A stretch of 64,000 nt of DNA from Winogradskyella marina (GTDB lineage Bacteria; Bacteroidota; Bacteroidia; Flavobacteriales; Flavobacteriaceae), in NCBI RefSeq assembly GCF_015645385.1, contig NZ_JADOET010000015.1, positions 1 to 64,000 on the forward strand. The letters run 5' to 3'. The first letter of the stretch is position 1; every line of letters starts with the position of its first letter. A program made the translations under genes and the position numbers. Under the pieces are notes generated by a model, which saw nothing but the letters and a program-made list of their open reading frames with translations, was not told the origin of the DNA and made no database searches. This document shows positions 34,730-44,730 of this stretch, piece by piece.

Positions 34730-37177
34730 TTAAAACATCCCTCCACCTTCTTTTACGTCATTATCACGTTGCTTACGAGACTTAGCTCTATATTTTCCAC
34801 CTCCAAAACGATACGATAAATTTGCTGATATTTGTTGACTTTCCCAGTTAAAACGTCCGAATTGTGCATAAGGTCTTTCGCTTTCAAACTGTGCGTACAT
34901 CGTATTGAATATATCGTTATAACTTAAGCTAAAGCTTGCTCTATTATCTTCAAGAAAACTGTAACGCATGCCTAAGTTGACCATGAGCATATCTTTCATT
35001 TCAAATTGAATGTTTTTATTTTTTCCTCGATACATTCCAAAGGCAGAAAAACTTAAACTCTTACTGACTTTAAAGTTGTTGAAAGCTCGTGCACTCCATG
35101 CAACGTTATCGACTTCAACAGTATTTAAAACAATGTCTTGATTGCTGTCAAATGATTCTGCGAGACTTTTTTGAGTTTGTGAAAACAAATCGAAACTCGC
35201 ATTAACACTCCACCATTTTGTTGGACGGTAACTTGAAGAGACTTCCACACCATAAGAGGTGCTGTTGTCAAAATTCATATTCGTCATAATTAAACGATTA
35301 ATGTCTGTACGATCTATGAGAATAGCTTGTTGTATTTCGTCTTCAATTAGTCTATAAAATACACCAGCTGTCACGCTTCCCTTTTCAAATTGTCTGGTAT
35401 AATTAGTTTCAATAGAATTAGTGAATTGAGGTCGTAATTCTTGGTTTCCAAACTGAGAAATTAAAGGAGTACTCCATTCTGGTAATGGGTTGACTTGTCC
35501 AATTCCAGGGCGATCTATTCGTCTGCTATAACTAAATTGATACGAGTTTTTTTCCGAAGGAGTATAGGTTAAAAAGGCAGAAGGATATAATTGAAAATAA
35601 TCATTTTCAAACGGAATATTTAAGTCTTCATTTGATTCCAAATCTTGCTTAAAAGCATCAGAATTTACTTTTACTGTTTCGGCTCTAACACCAACTTGGT
35701 AACTCCATTTTTCTATTTTATTGCCATACGTTGCATACGCAGAATAAATATCTCTTGCATAATCAAACTGTGTGGTTGTTGGAATATAATCACCAAATTG
35801 ATTTTGTTCGCGACGATCTGATTCATAAAATATGCTAGTATCAAATAAACGGGCTTCTAAACCTAATTCTAATTTGGTGGTTTCGGTTAATGGATTTACA
35901 TAATCTAAGTTGATAGTCGTACTATTTCTATCTGTATCAGTATCTTCAATAAAATTTGGACGTTGAGAACTGTAAAAAATATTGTTGGTGTCACTAATCC
36001 CTTCATACGTATTATAGTCAACTTCGAGTTCTATATTATGACCTTCTTCATTAAAATCGTGTTTGTAATTAAAATTGTACTGTTGAGAATCATTCTCTGA
36101 TTCTCCTGTCATAAATTGCGACTCATTTAGGCTTGGATTGTCTAGATATAAGATTTCAGAATTTACAATAGGCTTACCAGTAAACGTGTTAAGATTGGTG
36201 AAAACGGATATGGTGTTTTTATCATCTAAGTAATAGTCTAAACCAACTTTAAATAAGTGCGATTTGTTATTGTTTAAAATGTCGAAATTTTGTTGAATTT
36301 GTTGGTCAACTCTAGTGAAGCCACCATCATTTGCATTTTTTCGAATGTTATTGCCGTAAGAACCGTAAAAATTAAGCTTTCCGTTTCTATAATTGGCATC
36401 GATAGAGCTATTGAATTTAGGTTCAATATCATACGCTAATCCAACATTAATGTTTCCATTAAAGCCTAATTGCGTGTTTTTGTGAAGTACAATATTTATG
36501 ATGCCACTCATGCCTTCAGGATTATATTTCGCTGAAGGATTGGTAATTAACTCAATACTTTTTATAGAGGTTGAAGGAATCTGTTTTAGCAATTGCTCTG
36601 CCGGAATATTAGATATTTTACCATCTACCATTACACGAACATTCTGGTTGCCACGTAAACTAATAGATCCAGATTGTTGATCTACACTCACCGACGGTAA
36701 GTTATTCATAATCTCGCTTGCGGTTGCTCCAGCGGTTTGTAAATCTTTACCAATGGTAATTACTTTTCTATCGACGCGTTGCTGAATGGTAGAAACATCT
36801 GCAACTACAGTTACTTCATCTAAGCCTGTAGATTCTTCTTCGAGATTTATATCTCCAAGGTTTGGATTGTAGTTGCCTTTGCCAATAGTGACGTTTTTAT
36901 CTACCGTTTTAAAACCGACGAATTGGATTGAAACGATAACTTTTCCTTCAGGAATATTTTGAATTTCAAAGGTGCCGTCATCATTCGTAATACCTCCTGT
37001 AATTATTTTATTCGCCATATCTTTAATGACGATATTTACGTAAGGTAATGGCTCGTTTAACTGAGCATCAATAACACGTCCTGAGACAGAACCGTTTTTA
37101 ATATCAGAATTGGAGTTGGGTTGCGCACTTATTATGGTTGATGAGACCATAAGAAGTAGTAATAAGAATTGTTTCAT
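34730..37177 (-). CDS. TonB-dependent-receptor-type outer-membrane beta-barrel protein
   Basis: 815 residues from the ATG at 37177, where a signal peptide starts (about 1-18); an earlier in-frame codon would add 31 non-signal residues. A carboxypeptidase-regulatory-like domain (about 28-115, GSVSGRVIDAQLNEPLPYVN) leads to a plug (TAGATASEIMNNLPSVSVD, then SISLRGNQNVRVMVDG) and an OMP_b-brl_3 barrel to the C-terminus. This family is distributed in Bacteroidota; the substrate is unknown. Its C-terminal tail is Gly-rich and not a canonical Phe terminus. Single gene. Confidence 0.88.
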   Translation of the reverse strand: MKQFLLLLLMVSSTIISAQPNSNSDIKNGSVSGRVIDAQLNEPLPYVNIVIKDMANKIITGGITNDDGTFEIQNIPEGKVIVSIQFVGFKTVDKNVTIGKGNYNPNLGDINLEEESTGLDEVTVVADVSTIQQRVDRKVITIGKDLQTAGATASEIMNNLPSVSVDQQSGSISLRGNQNVRVMVDGKISNIPAEQLLKQIPSTSIKSIELITNPSAKYNPEGMSGIINIVLHKNTQLGFNGNINVGLAYDIEPKFNSSIDANYRNGKLNFYGSYGNNIRKNANDGGFTRVDQQIQQNFDILNNNKSHLFKVGLDYYLDDKNTISVFTNLNTFTGKPIVNSEILYLDNPSLNESQFMTGESENDSQQYNFNYKHDFNEEGHNIELEVDYNTYEGISDTNNIFYSSQRPNFIEDTDTDRNSTTINLDYVNPLTETTKLELGLEARLFDTSIFYESDRREQNQFGDYIPTTTQFDYARDIYSAYATYGNKIEKWSYQVGVRAETVKVNSDAFKQDLESNEDLNIPFENDYFQLYPSAFLTYTPSEKNSYQFSYSRRIDRPGIGQVNPLPEWSTPLISQFGNQELRPQFTNSIETNYTRQFEKGSVTAGVFYRLIEDEIQQAILIDRTDINRLIMTNMNFDNSTSYGVEVSSSYRPTKWWSVNASFDLFSQTQKSLAESFDSNQDIVLNTVEVDNVAWSARAFNNFKVSKSLSFSAFGMYRGKNKNIQFEMKDMLMVNLGMRYSFLEDNRASFSLSYNDIFNTMYAQFESERPYAQFGRFNWESQQISANLSYRFGGGKYRAKSRKQRDNDVKEGGGMF

Positions 37178-37282
37178 TTTTAATTGGTTTGTTTTTGATT
37201 GATTTAACAGTTTGTTATATAGTAGACGACTATATTTATAGTATGTTACTGTTAATATTTTACTTAACACTATTTTAACATT

Positions 37283-37645
37283 ATGAATAAAACAACATTA
37301 GTTATCGGAGCATCGTTAAAACCTGAACGTTATTCTAACATTGCTATAAAACGATTACGTAGTTACAATCACCAAGTGAAAGCTATTGGTTTAAAAACAG
37401 GAAAAGTTGAAGATGTCACTATAGACACAGAATTAATGCCGTATAAAGGAATAGACACTGTAACATTGTATCTTAATCCGCAACGTCAAAAACCGTATTA
37501 TGATTATATCATTGGTTTAAATCCTAAGCGTATTATTTTTAATCCTGGTACGGAAAATCCAGAATTTTATAATGTTTTAGCACAGCAAAATATTGATTAT
37601 GAAGTGGCTTGCACTTTAGTGTTATTAAGCACAGGTCAATATTGA
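37283..37645 (+). CDS. CoA-binding domain protein (YccU-like)
   Basis: 120 residues with the Rossmann CoA-binding pattern: KTTLVIGASLKPERYSNIA, then YNHQVKAIGLKTG, then KRIIFNPGTEN, and a conserved late Cys (YEVACTLVLLSTG). The small stand-alone CoA-binding proteins lack a catalytic domain and their role is unknown. Divergent from the TonB-type gene, convergent with the symporter, whose end is 4 bp away. Confidence 0.85.
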   Translation: MNKTTLVIGASLKPERYSNIAIKRLRSYNHQVKAIGLKTGKVEDVTIDTELMPYKGIDTVTLYLNPQRQKPYYDYIIGLNPKRIIFNPGTENPEFYNVLAQQNIDYEVACTLVLLSTGQY

Positions 37646-37649
37646 AATA

Positions 37650-39095
37650 CTAAGCTTTCTTCTTTATAAAAAGCAAACCTAAAAACATTAAGAGGCCATT
37701 ATAAATTAGTATTTCGAATCCTATTTCGTGACCGTTAAATAATTCTTTTGAATATAAATTTAAAGTATAGGATACCAATGGAGCAGCAATGGCAATTATC
37801 CATACCAATTTATCTTTAATTTGAAACTTTGTCATTAAGCCAAAGGCAAACAATCCTAATAATGGACCATACGTATAACCTGCAGCTTTAAAGAGTTCCC
37901 AAATTACAGAGACATCTGTAAATATGATATCGAACAATAAGATAACCAAAACGAGTACCACACTAAATCCTATATGTACACGTTTTCTTAAGCTTTTTCT
38001 TTTAATTTCTGGTTTGTTTTCAATATCCATAATATCGAAACAGAACGATGTGGTTAAGGACGTTAAAGCAGAATCTGCACTAGAATAAGCGGCAGCAATA
38101 AGACCTAGTAAAAAGAATGCTGAGGTAATAATGCCAATTTCTGGAAGCATGGCAATGGTTGGGAATAAATCATCTTTAGTCGCTGTAATGCCATTTGCAG
38201 CAGCATATTGTGTTAGCATTAATCCAAGAACTAAGAACAGTATGTTTACAAAAATTAAAACAATACTAAACGTTACCATGTTCTTCTGAGCGTCTTTTAA
38301 ATTGCGACAGGTTAGGTTTTTTTGCATCATGTCTTGGTCTAAACCGGTCATGGTAATAGTGATGAAAATTCCAGATAAAAAGCTTTTCCAGAAATACTGA
38401 GAATCATTCCCATCATCAAAAAAGAAAACTTTACTTAGGTGGCTTTCCTTTGTGTAGGTTATAATGTCTCCTATGCTATTTAAATCTAAAGCTGATGCTA
38501 AAAACACAATGGTTACAACCACAGAAATTAACATAAATAAAGTCTGAAGTGTATCTGTAAAAATAATGGTTTTAATACCGCCTTTAAAGGTATATAGCCA
38601 AATTAAGGCAATGGTAATTATTACGGTTATGGCAAATGGAATATCAAAGAGGTCAAAAACTAAAAGTTGTAATACTTTAGCAACTAAAAACAATCTAAAT
38701 GCTGCACCAACAGTTCTAGAAATAAGAAAAGCGACAGAACCAGTTTTATAACTAATAATTCCAAAGCGATCACGCAAATACGTGTAAATTGAGGTTAGGT
38801 TTAATCTATAATACAGTGGTAATAATACATAGGCGATAATCAAATACCCAAAAAAGTATCCAAAAACCACTTGTAAATACCCAAACTGTTTAGCTTCAAT
38901 AGCACCAGGAACTGATATAAAAGTAACTCCAGATAGCGACGCTCCAATCATTCCGAAAGCCACTAAATACCAAGGCGCCGATTTATTCGCTTTAAAAAAA
39001 GCAGCATTAGAATCTTCTTTTCCAGTGAAATAGGAGATTAGAATAAGCAATCCGAAGTAACATACAATTAATAATAGTATTGCCGTTGGCGACAT
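37650..39095 (-). CDS. Sodium:solute symporter (SSS family)
   Basis: 481 residues with about 13 membrane helices and an SSS-type core (FGMIGASLSGVTFISVPGA, then GLDQDMMQKNLTCRNLKDAQ, then YSSADSALTSLTTSFCFD with the Na-site Ser/Thr). These carriers move sugars, amino acids, vitamins or anions with Na+. The substrate cannot be inferred from the neighbours. Single gene. Confidence 0.9.
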   Translation of the reverse strand: MSPTAILLLIVCYFGLLILISYFTGKEDSNAAFFKANKSAPWYLVAFGMIGASLSGVTFISVPGAIEAKQFGYLQVVFGYFFGYLIIAYVLLPLYYRLNLTSIYTYLRDRFGIISYKTGSVAFLISRTVGAAFRLFLVAKVLQLLVFDLFDIPFAITVIITIALIWLYTFKGGIKTIIFTDTLQTLFMLISVVVTIVFLASALDLNSIGDIITYTKESHLSKVFFFDDGNDSQYFWKSFLSGIFITITMTGLDQDMMQKNLTCRNLKDAQKNMVTFSIVLIFVNILFLVLGLMLTQYAAANGITATKDDLFPTIAMLPEIGIITSAFFLLGLIAAAYSSADSALTSLTTSFCFDIMDIENKPEIKRKSLRKRVHIGFSVVLVLVILLFDIIFTDVSVIWELFKAAGYTYGPLLGLFAFGLMTKFQIKDKLVWIIAIAAPLVSYTLNLYSKELFNGHEIGFEILIYNGLLMFLGLLFIKKKA

Positions 39096-39251
39096 GATAT
39101 TTTTGTTTTAGAAATATTATCGAAAAATAGTGTATTTGAAAAAAAGGAGAGGCTTAAAGTCAAAATAATTATGAAAAACTTATTTAATTCCTTTAAAGTT
39201 AAACGTCAAATAGACTTTAAAAACATCTATCTTTTTGTCTTTAAAAATCTT

Positions 39252-39259
39252 TACCTTCG
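39252..39259 (+). promoter_or_regulatory. -7-like element of recR
   Basis: TACCTTCG, a one-base variant of TAnnTTTG, ends 5 bp before the recR ATG, implying a near-leaderless mRNA. Confidence 0.4.
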
Positions 39260-39264
39260 CACAC

Positions 39265-39882
39265 ATGGAATTTTCATCAAAACTATTAGAGAACGCAGTC
39301 AATGAGATGTCGCAATTACCAGGTATTGGTAAGCGTACAGCATTGCGATTGGTGTTACATATGTTGCGACAACCAGAAAATCAAACGTTTCAATTAGCTG
39401 AAGCTTTGTCTAAGGTGCGACGCGATATTAATTTTTGTAAATCGTGCCATAATATTAGTGATACTGTTTTGTGTGAAATATGTTCAAACCCAAATCGTAA
39501 CAGTGAATTAATCTGTGTCGTTGAAGATATCAGAGACGTTATGGCTGTAGAAAACACCAGTTCCTTTAAAGGCTTATATCATGTTTTAGGTGGAAAAATA
39601 TCTCCAATGGATGGTATAGGTCCTCAAGATTTGAATATTTCTTCATTAATCGAAAAAGTAAAATCAGGCGACGTAAAAGAGTTAATTTTTGCTATGAGTC
39701 CGACAATGGAAGGTGATACAACAAATTTTTATATCTTCAGGCAAATACAAGATTATAACGTTGCAACATCTACCATTGCAAGAGGAGTTGCAGCTGGTAA
39801 CGAATTAGAATATACAGACGAAATTACCTTAGGCCGTAGTATTTTAGATCGTGTACCTTTTGAAGCCTCTTTAAAATCTTAG
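39265..39882 (+). CDS. recR: Recombination protein RecR
   Basis: 205 residues from the ATG at 39265; an upstream non-ATG codon at 39235 is rejected. Helix-hairpin-helix [12 protein letters not shown], four-Cys zinc finger [16 protein letters not shown], Toprim domain starting [14 protein letters not shown], and the C-terminal ATPase-like [13 protein letters not shown]. RecR with RecO (and RecF) loads RecA at gaps. The next gene, a glycosyltransferase, starts at the base after the stop, so they are an operon. Confidence 0.96.
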   Translation: MEFSSKLLENAVNEMSQLPGIGKRTALRLVLHMLRQPENQTFQLAEALSKVRRDINFCKSCHNISDTVLCEICSNPNRNSELICVVEDIRDVMAVENTSSFKGLYHVLGGKISPMDGIGPQDLNISSLIEKVKSGDVKELIFAMSPTMEGDTTNFYIFRQIQDYNVATSTIARGVAAGNELEYTDEITLGRSILDRVPFEASLKS

Positions 39883-40977
39883 ATGAAATTATCCGTCATC
39901 ATACTCAATTATAATGTGCGTTACTTTTTAGAGTTATGTCTAAAAAGCGTTGAAGCTGCCATTGCTAATATTGATGCTGAAATTATTGTCATAGATAATA
40001 ATTCACCAGATGATAGTTGCGATATGGTAAAGCAATTATTTCCTGCTGTAAAATTGATAGAAAACAAAGAGAATTTAGGCTTTTCAAAAGGAAATAATAT
40101 TGGTGTGGCTAAAGCTAAAGGAGACTATTTGTGTATCCTAAATCCAGATACGGTAGTGGCCGAAGATACATTTACCAAACTAATTAAATTTACAGATTCT
40201 AAAGAAAATTTGGGTATTGTAGGTTGTCAACTTATCGATGGAAAAGGCAAATTTTTGCCAGAAAGCAAACGCAACATTCCAACACCAAAAGTATCTCTAA
40301 AAAAAGTACTTGGTAGCACAAATGATTATTATGCCAATCATCTCAGTTCTGAAGACACCGGAAAAGTAGATGTTTTGGTTGGTGCTTTTATGTGGCTAAA
40401 AAAGGAAGTTTACGAAGCTGTTGGCGGCTTCGATGAAGACTATTTTATGTATGGAGAAGATATTGATTTGTCTTATAAAATTGTAAAAGCAGGTTATTAT
40501 AACTTCTATTTTGGAAACACCACAGTGATTCATTATAAGGGTGAAAGCACTTTAAAAGATTCTAAATACGCGAAGCGCTTTTATGGAGCCATGCAGATAT
40601 TTTATAAAAAACATTTTAAACAGAATCTAATATTTAATGCTGTAGTTTGGATAGGAATTAAAATAGCACAGTTTATGCGAAAGAATCCTGAAGACGAAGA
40701 TGTAACCTTGAATAAGTGTTATTTGTATTCAAACGATTTTGATACAGTGGAACAATTGCCAAAACCTTTGCAAAGTGAAGCTACAATACAAGGTAATGTT
40801 GAATCTAATAGTATGATTGTGTACGATTTTGAACTGCTAAAAGCGTCGATTGTAATGGCAGATATGAAACAAAAATCGAAGCAAGAAAATATTGTCTTTA
40901 GATTTCTTTTAAAAAACAGTAAATTTATCATCGGAAGTGATAGTGCTACCAATAGAGGCGAAGTGCTTCATTTTTAG
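39883..40977 (+). CDS. Family 2 glycosyltransferase
   Basis: 364 residues. GT-A fold signatures: SVIILNYNVRYFLELCLKS, IVIDNNSPDDS, the DXD-like ILNPDTVV, and GGFDEDYFMYGEDIDLSYKI, as in rhamnosyl/GlcNAc-type GT2 enzymes. One hydrophobic segment near 250 (IFNAVVWIGIKIAQFM) may anchor it. The last about 90 residues are extra to the catalytic domain and unrecognised. Acceptor probably a cell-surface glycan. Directly after recR (0 bp). Confidence 0.92.
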   Translation: MKLSVIILNYNVRYFLELCLKSVEAAIANIDAEIIVIDNNSPDDSCDMVKQLFPAVKLIENKENLGFSKGNNIGVAKAKGDYLCILNPDTVVAEDTFTKLIKFTDSKENLGIVGCQLIDGKGKFLPESKRNIPTPKVSLKKVLGSTNDYYANHLSSEDTGKVDVLVGAFMWLKKEVYEAVGGFDEDYFMYGEDIDLSYKIVKAGYYNFYFGNTTVIHYKGESTLKDSKYAKRFYGAMQIFYKKHFKQNLIFNAVVWIGIKIAQFMRKNPEDEDVTLNKCYLYSNDFDTVEQLPKPLQSEATIQGNVESNSMIVYDFELLKASIVMADMKQKSKQENIVFRFLLKNSKFIIGSDSATNRGEVLHF

Positions 40978-41022
40978 TATGTATTTATTGAATAAAAATC
41001 AGTAAAACAGCGATTTTTTTAG

Positions 41023-41030
41023 TAATTTTG
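41023..41030 (+). promoter_or_regulatory. -7 element of the E2 gene
   Basis: TAATTTTG, exact match. A transcript starting around 41035 would begin after the in-frame ATG at 41032, so that ATG cannot be the start and the ATG at 41068 is used. Confidence 0.6.
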
Positions 41031-41067
41031 CATGCGATTAGCAAATAACGACCTACAAATTATAGAT

Positions 41068-42477
41068 ATGGCAAAGTTTGAACTTAAGTTACCTAAGATG
41101 GGAGAGAGTGTTGCGGAAGCAACCATAACCTCATGGCTTAAAGATGTTGGAGATACTATTGAAGCAGATGAAGCTGTTTTAGAAATAGCGACGGATAAAG
41201 TAGATAGTGAAGTGCCGAGTGAAGTCGATGGTGTTTTAGTTGAAAAACTATTCGAAGTTGATGATGTTGTGCAAGTCGGACAAACAATAGCAGTAATAGA
41301 AACAGAAGGTGGTGAAACCGTTGAGGTAAAAGCACCTGCTGCAGAAGCAGAGCCTGTTGCTGAGCCTGCGGCTCCAAAAGTAGTAGCAGAAGTTGCGCAA
41401 ACTGTTGTGGCAGCAAAAGAATCTGTTGAGCCTGTAGTGTCTACAGAAGATCGATTTTATTCTCCATTAGTAAAAAATATAGCGAAACAAGAAGGAATAT
41501 CTCAAGCAGATTTAGATAGCATTTCAGGAACAGGTAAAGACAACCGCGTTACTAAAAATGATATCAAAGCGTATTTAGAATCGCGTAGTTCTGCACCAAG
41601 TCCTGCTCAAAAATCAGAACCTGTTTCAGCTACAAAATCTGAAGACACTAAAACATTAGATACTGAGCGCCGTGAAAACTCAATAGAAGCACCGAAAGCG
41701 GTTGTTGCTCCAGCAAAAGACAAGCCTAAAGAAGATAAGTCTGCTGCAAAGTCAATTGAAGTTTCGGGAGGAGATGAGATTATAGAAATGACCAGAATGG
41801 GGAAACTCATTTCAAAATATATGGTCGATTCTGTTCAGACTTCTGCACACGTTCAATCGTTTATAGAAGCTGATGTAACGAATATCTGGAATTGGAGAAA
41901 GAAAGTGAAAAACGACTTTATTAAACGAGAAGGTGAAAACTTAACCTTCACTCCAATTTTTATGGAAGCTGTAACTAAGGCTTTAAAAGAGTTTCCAATG
42001 ATGAATATTTCCGTTCAAGGAGATAAAATCATTAAAAAGAAAGCGATTAACGTTGGTATGGCGGCAGCTTTACCAGATGGAAATTTAATTGTTCCTGTGA
42101 TTAAAAATGCAGATCAGTTAAATTTATACGGAATGGTAAAACGTGTAAACGATTTAGCTGGAAGAGCAAGAGAAAATAAATTAAGTCCAGATGATATACA
42201 AGGTGGAACATATACCGTAACTAACGTTGGTACCTTTGGTAGCATTATGGGTACACCAATTATAAATCAACCACAAGTTGGTATTTTAGCCTTAGGTGCA
42301 ATCAGAAAAACACCTGCAGTTATTGAAGGGCCAGAAGGAGATTATATTGGTATTCGTTTTAAAATGTACTTATCGCACTCGTACGATCATAGAGTCGTTA
42401 ACGGAGCACTTGGTGGACAGTTTGTAAAAGCGGTTAAAGATTATTTAGAAGGTTGGGACATGGATAGAGAAATATAA
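41068..42477 (+). CDS. 2-oxo acid dehydrogenase E2 (dihydrolipoamide acyltransferase)
   Basis: 469 residues from the ATG at 41068 (MAKFELKLPKMGESV). Lipoyl domain about 1-77 with lipoylated Lys44 (ATDKVDSEV), an Ala/Val/Pro/Glu-rich linker, an E1/E3-binding domain about 125-165 (SPLVKNIAKQEGISQADLD), a second linker, and the catalytic acyltransferase with SYDHRVVNGALGGQF near the C-terminus. The acid specificity (branched-chain or 2-oxoglutarate) cannot be settled here; no E1 or E3 genes are in the window. A 51-aa membrane protein gene overlaps its stop. Confidence 0.93.
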   Translation: MAKFELKLPKMGESVAEATITSWLKDVGDTIEADEAVLEIATDKVDSEVPSEVDGVLVEKLFEVDDVVQVGQTIAVIETEGGETVEVKAPAAEAEPVAEPAAPKVVAEVAQTVVAAKESVEPVVSTEDRFYSPLVKNIAKQEGISQADLDSISGTGKDNRVTKNDIKAYLESRSSAPSPAQKSEPVSATKSEDTKTLDTERRENSIEAPKAVVAPAKDKPKEDKSAAKSIEVSGGDEIIEMTRMGKLISKYMVDSVQTSAHVQSFIEADVTNIWNWRKKVKNDFIKREGENLTFTPIFMEAVTKALKEFPMMNISVQGDKIIKKKAINVGMAAALPDGNLIVPVIKNADQLNLYGMVKRVNDLAGRARENKLSPDDIQGGTYTVTNVGTFGSIMGTPIINQPQVGILALGAIRKTPAVIEGPEGDYIGIRFKMYLSHSYDHRVVNGALGGQFVKAVKDYLEGWDMDREI

Positions 42478-42632
42478 TGACACCAAAAACGCCAATTACT
42501 AATAAAACGAAATCCAAACTTATTAAAGCAGGAGAAGTTGTATTGTATTGGGTCGGTGGAATTATTCTTATTTCAATTGTTTCTCTTGTAATTTACTATC
42601 TCGTAAAACTTGTTTTGTACGTTATAACGTAG
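42477..42632 (+). CDS. Small single-TM protein (51 aa)
   Basis: 51 residues, ATG at 42477 overlapping the E2 stop by one base (TAATG), stop TAG at 42630-42632. A Lys-rich cytosolic start (TNKTKSKLIKAGE) is followed by one long hydrophobic segment (about 21-50). There is no known function; the tight coupling to the E2 gene and the terminator 23 bp downstream support that it is real. Confidence 0.72.
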   Translation: MTPKTPITNKTKSKLIKAGEVVLYWVGGIILISIVSLVIYYLVKLVLYVIT

Positions 42633-42654
42633 AAACTATAATATAGAAAAAATG

Positions 42655-42686
42655 AAAAGCACCGTTTTAAAACGGTGCTTTTTTTG
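42655..42686. terminator. Terminator after the E2 operon
   Basis: AAAAGCACCGTTTT / AAAACGGTGCTTTT, a perfect stem with T7; it also serves the convergent flavin reductase gene. Confidence 0.9.
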
Positions 42687-42710
42687 TGTCTATAAGGAAT
42701 ATATGGCTGT

Positions 42711-43799
42711 TTATAGTTCTCGTGTTTCAACAAAGCCATCCCAACGTCGCATATAATCAATAAACTTAGTGCTCAAACCTTCGGCTCTCAAATAACTTTC
42801 ACTAACAGGTGTTTTAATGGGAATAAAATTAGGATTCTCAATAACCTGTTTTGGAAAATCATGATGCAAAATACCAGAACGTCCAACCGTAACAAAATCA
42901 ACTCCTGAGTCTAATACCTTTTTTACGTCGGTACCTGTGCTTATTTTACCGGCAACTGTGAGTTTTACATTTTTATAATCGAGCTCTAATATATGTTCTA
43001 ATAAATTCTTTTGACTTTCTGGGTATTCTTCTGGTGTTTTAAAACAATCCCAAAGTGATAGATCTAAAAAATCAATTACGTAGCTGTCAATCAGTTGTTG
43101 AGAAATCAATTTTATTTCAGATAATTTCATACCAAACCTTTCGGGTGATAACCTAACTCCCAATAAAAACGCTGGGCCACACTGGTTTCTGATTTCAGTT
43201 ACAATTTCGAATAATAGTCTTGAGCGATTTTCAAGGGATCCACCATAATCGTCGTTTCGTTTATTTATGTCTGAGCTTAAAAATTGCGTTAAAATATAAC
43301 CATGAGCGCCATGAACTTCAACACCATCATAACCACAACGTTTTGCTCTTAAAGCAGCGTTTATGAAGTCGTCCTTAAGTTGAATTATTTCTTCTAAAGT
43401 TAAAGCTCTAGCATTGTGCTTTTTGCTATCCGAAGGACAGACGGCTTTTTGCATTATAACGTCTTTTGGAGAACGCATGCCTGCATGATGCAATTGAATA
43501 ACAGCTAAACTGCCTTCAGCTTTTATGGCATTAGCGAGTTTGGTATGGCCTTCAATTAAATCATCCGAAAATATACCTAACTGTCCTGAAAATCCTTTTC
43601 CAATTTCTTGCACATGCGAAGCACAAGTCATTACTAATCCAAACTGACCTTTGGCACGCATGGTAAGCCAATGAAATTCGTCGTCAGAAAGTTGCCCATC
43701 ATCATGACTTTGCTCATTGGTCAATGGAGCTAACATAAAACGGTTTTTTAGTGTTGCTCCAGAAGAAAAAGCAATGCTGTCTTTAGGGTTTTTAGTCAT
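42711..43799 (-). CDS. NADH:flavin oxidoreductase (old yellow enzyme family)
   Basis: 362 residues with a TIM-barrel FMN fold: KNRFMLAPLTNEQS, IQLHHAGMRSP (substrate His), YDGVEVHGAHGYILTQFLS with the His/Gly/Tyr set, NKRNDDYGGSLENRSR, and GVDFVTVGRSGI phosphate-binding loop. OYE-like enzymes reduce activated alkenes using NAD(P)H; the physiological substrate is unknown. No 4Fe-4S domain, so it is the short type. Divergent from the exonuclease gene. Confidence 0.92.
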   Translation of the reverse strand: MTKNPKDSIAFSSGATLKNRFMLAPLTNEQSHDDGQLSDDEFHWLTMRAKGQFGLVMTCASHVQEIGKGFSGQLGIFSDDLIEGHTKLANAIKAEGSLAVIQLHHAGMRSPKDVIMQKAVCPSDSKKHNARALTLEEIIQLKDDFINAALRAKRCGYDGVEVHGAHGYILTQFLSSDINKRNDDYGGSLENRSRLLFEIVTEIRNQCGPAFLLGVRLSPERFGMKLSEIKLISQQLIDSYVIDFLDLSLWDCFKTPEEYPESQKNLLEHILELDYKNVKLTVAGKISTGTDVKKVLDSGVDFVTVGRSGILHHDFPKQVIENPNFIPIKTPVSESYLRAEGLSTKFIDYMRRWDGFVETREL

Positions 43800-43916
43800 G
43801 ATTAAAATTTGATATTCATGCGAATTTCGGTTAATAATTTAAGATTATAAAATTATAAGTCAAATAGCTCTGCAAAGGTTTCTTATGCCTAGCAGGTCAG
43901 TTTAAAAGAATCTAAT

Positions 43917-43924
43917 TACCTTTG
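43917..43924 (+). promoter_or_regulatory. -7 element of the exonuclease gene
   Basis: TACCTTTG, exact match, 16 bp before the ATG at 43941; no clear -33 box. Confidence 0.5.
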
Positions 43925-43940
43925 TAAAAAACAATTATTC

Positions 43941-44717
43941 ATGCAACTCAATCTCAGTAAACCTATCTGTTTTTTCGATTTAGAAACCACAGGAATCAAT
44001 ATCTCTAAAGATAGAATCGTGGAAATTTCCATTCTTAAAGTGTTTCCAGATGGAAAGGAAGTTGCTAAAACATGGGTTGTAAATCCTGAAATGCCAATAC
44101 CTGCTGAAGTCACAGCTATTCATGGCATTTCAGATGCTGATGTTGCAGACAAACCAACATTTAAGGAATTGTCTAAGGAAATTTATAACCTTATTAAAGA
44201 TTCAGATTTAGGTGGATTTAATTCTAATCGTTTCGATATTCCGTTATTAGCTGAGGAATTGTTAAGAGCAGAAGTTGATTTTGATATGAAGAATACGCAA
44301 TCTGTCGATGTGCAAACTATTTTTCATAAAATGGAACAACGTACATTGGTTGCGGCATACAAATTCTACTGTAATAAAAACTTGGAGGATGCACATAGTG
44401 CGGAAGCGGATACAAAAGCTACTTACGAAGTTTTAAAAGCACAATTAGATCGTTACGAGAATTTAGAAAACGATACTAAGTTTTTAGCAGAGTTTAGCTC
44501 ACGTAAAAAGTTTGCTGATTTTGCTGGCTTCTTAGTTTTTAATAAAGAAGGGGAAGAGTGTTTTTCATTCGGAAAGCATAAAGGAAAACGTGTACTAGAT
44601 GTTTTAGAAAAAGAACCTGGTTATTTTGGTTGGTTGTTAAATGCTGATTTTCCACTTTACACCAAGAAAGTTTTGACAGCGATTAAGTTGCGTCAGTTTA
44701 ATAATAAGCTTGATTAA
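43941..44717 (+). CDS. 3'-5' exonuclease (DnaQ/epsilon-like) with DUF3820-like tail
   Basis: 258 residues. DEDDh motifs: FFDLETTGINI (Exo I), GGFNSNRFDIPLL (Exo II), and DAHSAEADTKATYEVL (Exo III with the catalytic His). A C-terminal region from about 215 (CFSFGKHKGKRVLDVLEKEPGYFGWLL) matches the DUF3820-like domain. It could be a proofreading subunit or an RNase T-like repair exonuclease; the dnaE context is absent. Own promoter. Confidence 0.92.
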   Translation: MQLNLSKPICFFDLETTGINISKDRIVEISILKVFPDGKEVAKTWVVNPEMPIPAEVTAIHGISDADVADKPTFKELSKEIYNLIKDSDLGGFNSNRFDIPLLAEELLRAEVDFDMKNTQSVDVQTIFHKMEQRTLVAAYKFYCNKNLEDAHSAEADTKATYEVLKAQLDRYENLENDTKFLAEFSSRKKFADFAGFLVFNKEGEECFSFGKHKGKRVLDVLEKEPGYFGWLLNADFPLYTKKVLTAIKLRQFNNKLD

Positions 44718-44730
44718 TAATTAATGCCGC

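Noticed and set aside
41032-41067. Upstream in-frame ATG of the E2 gene
   Set aside because: It lies within the first bases after a perfect -7 box, before or at the transcription start; the lipoyl domain starts at the ATG 41068.
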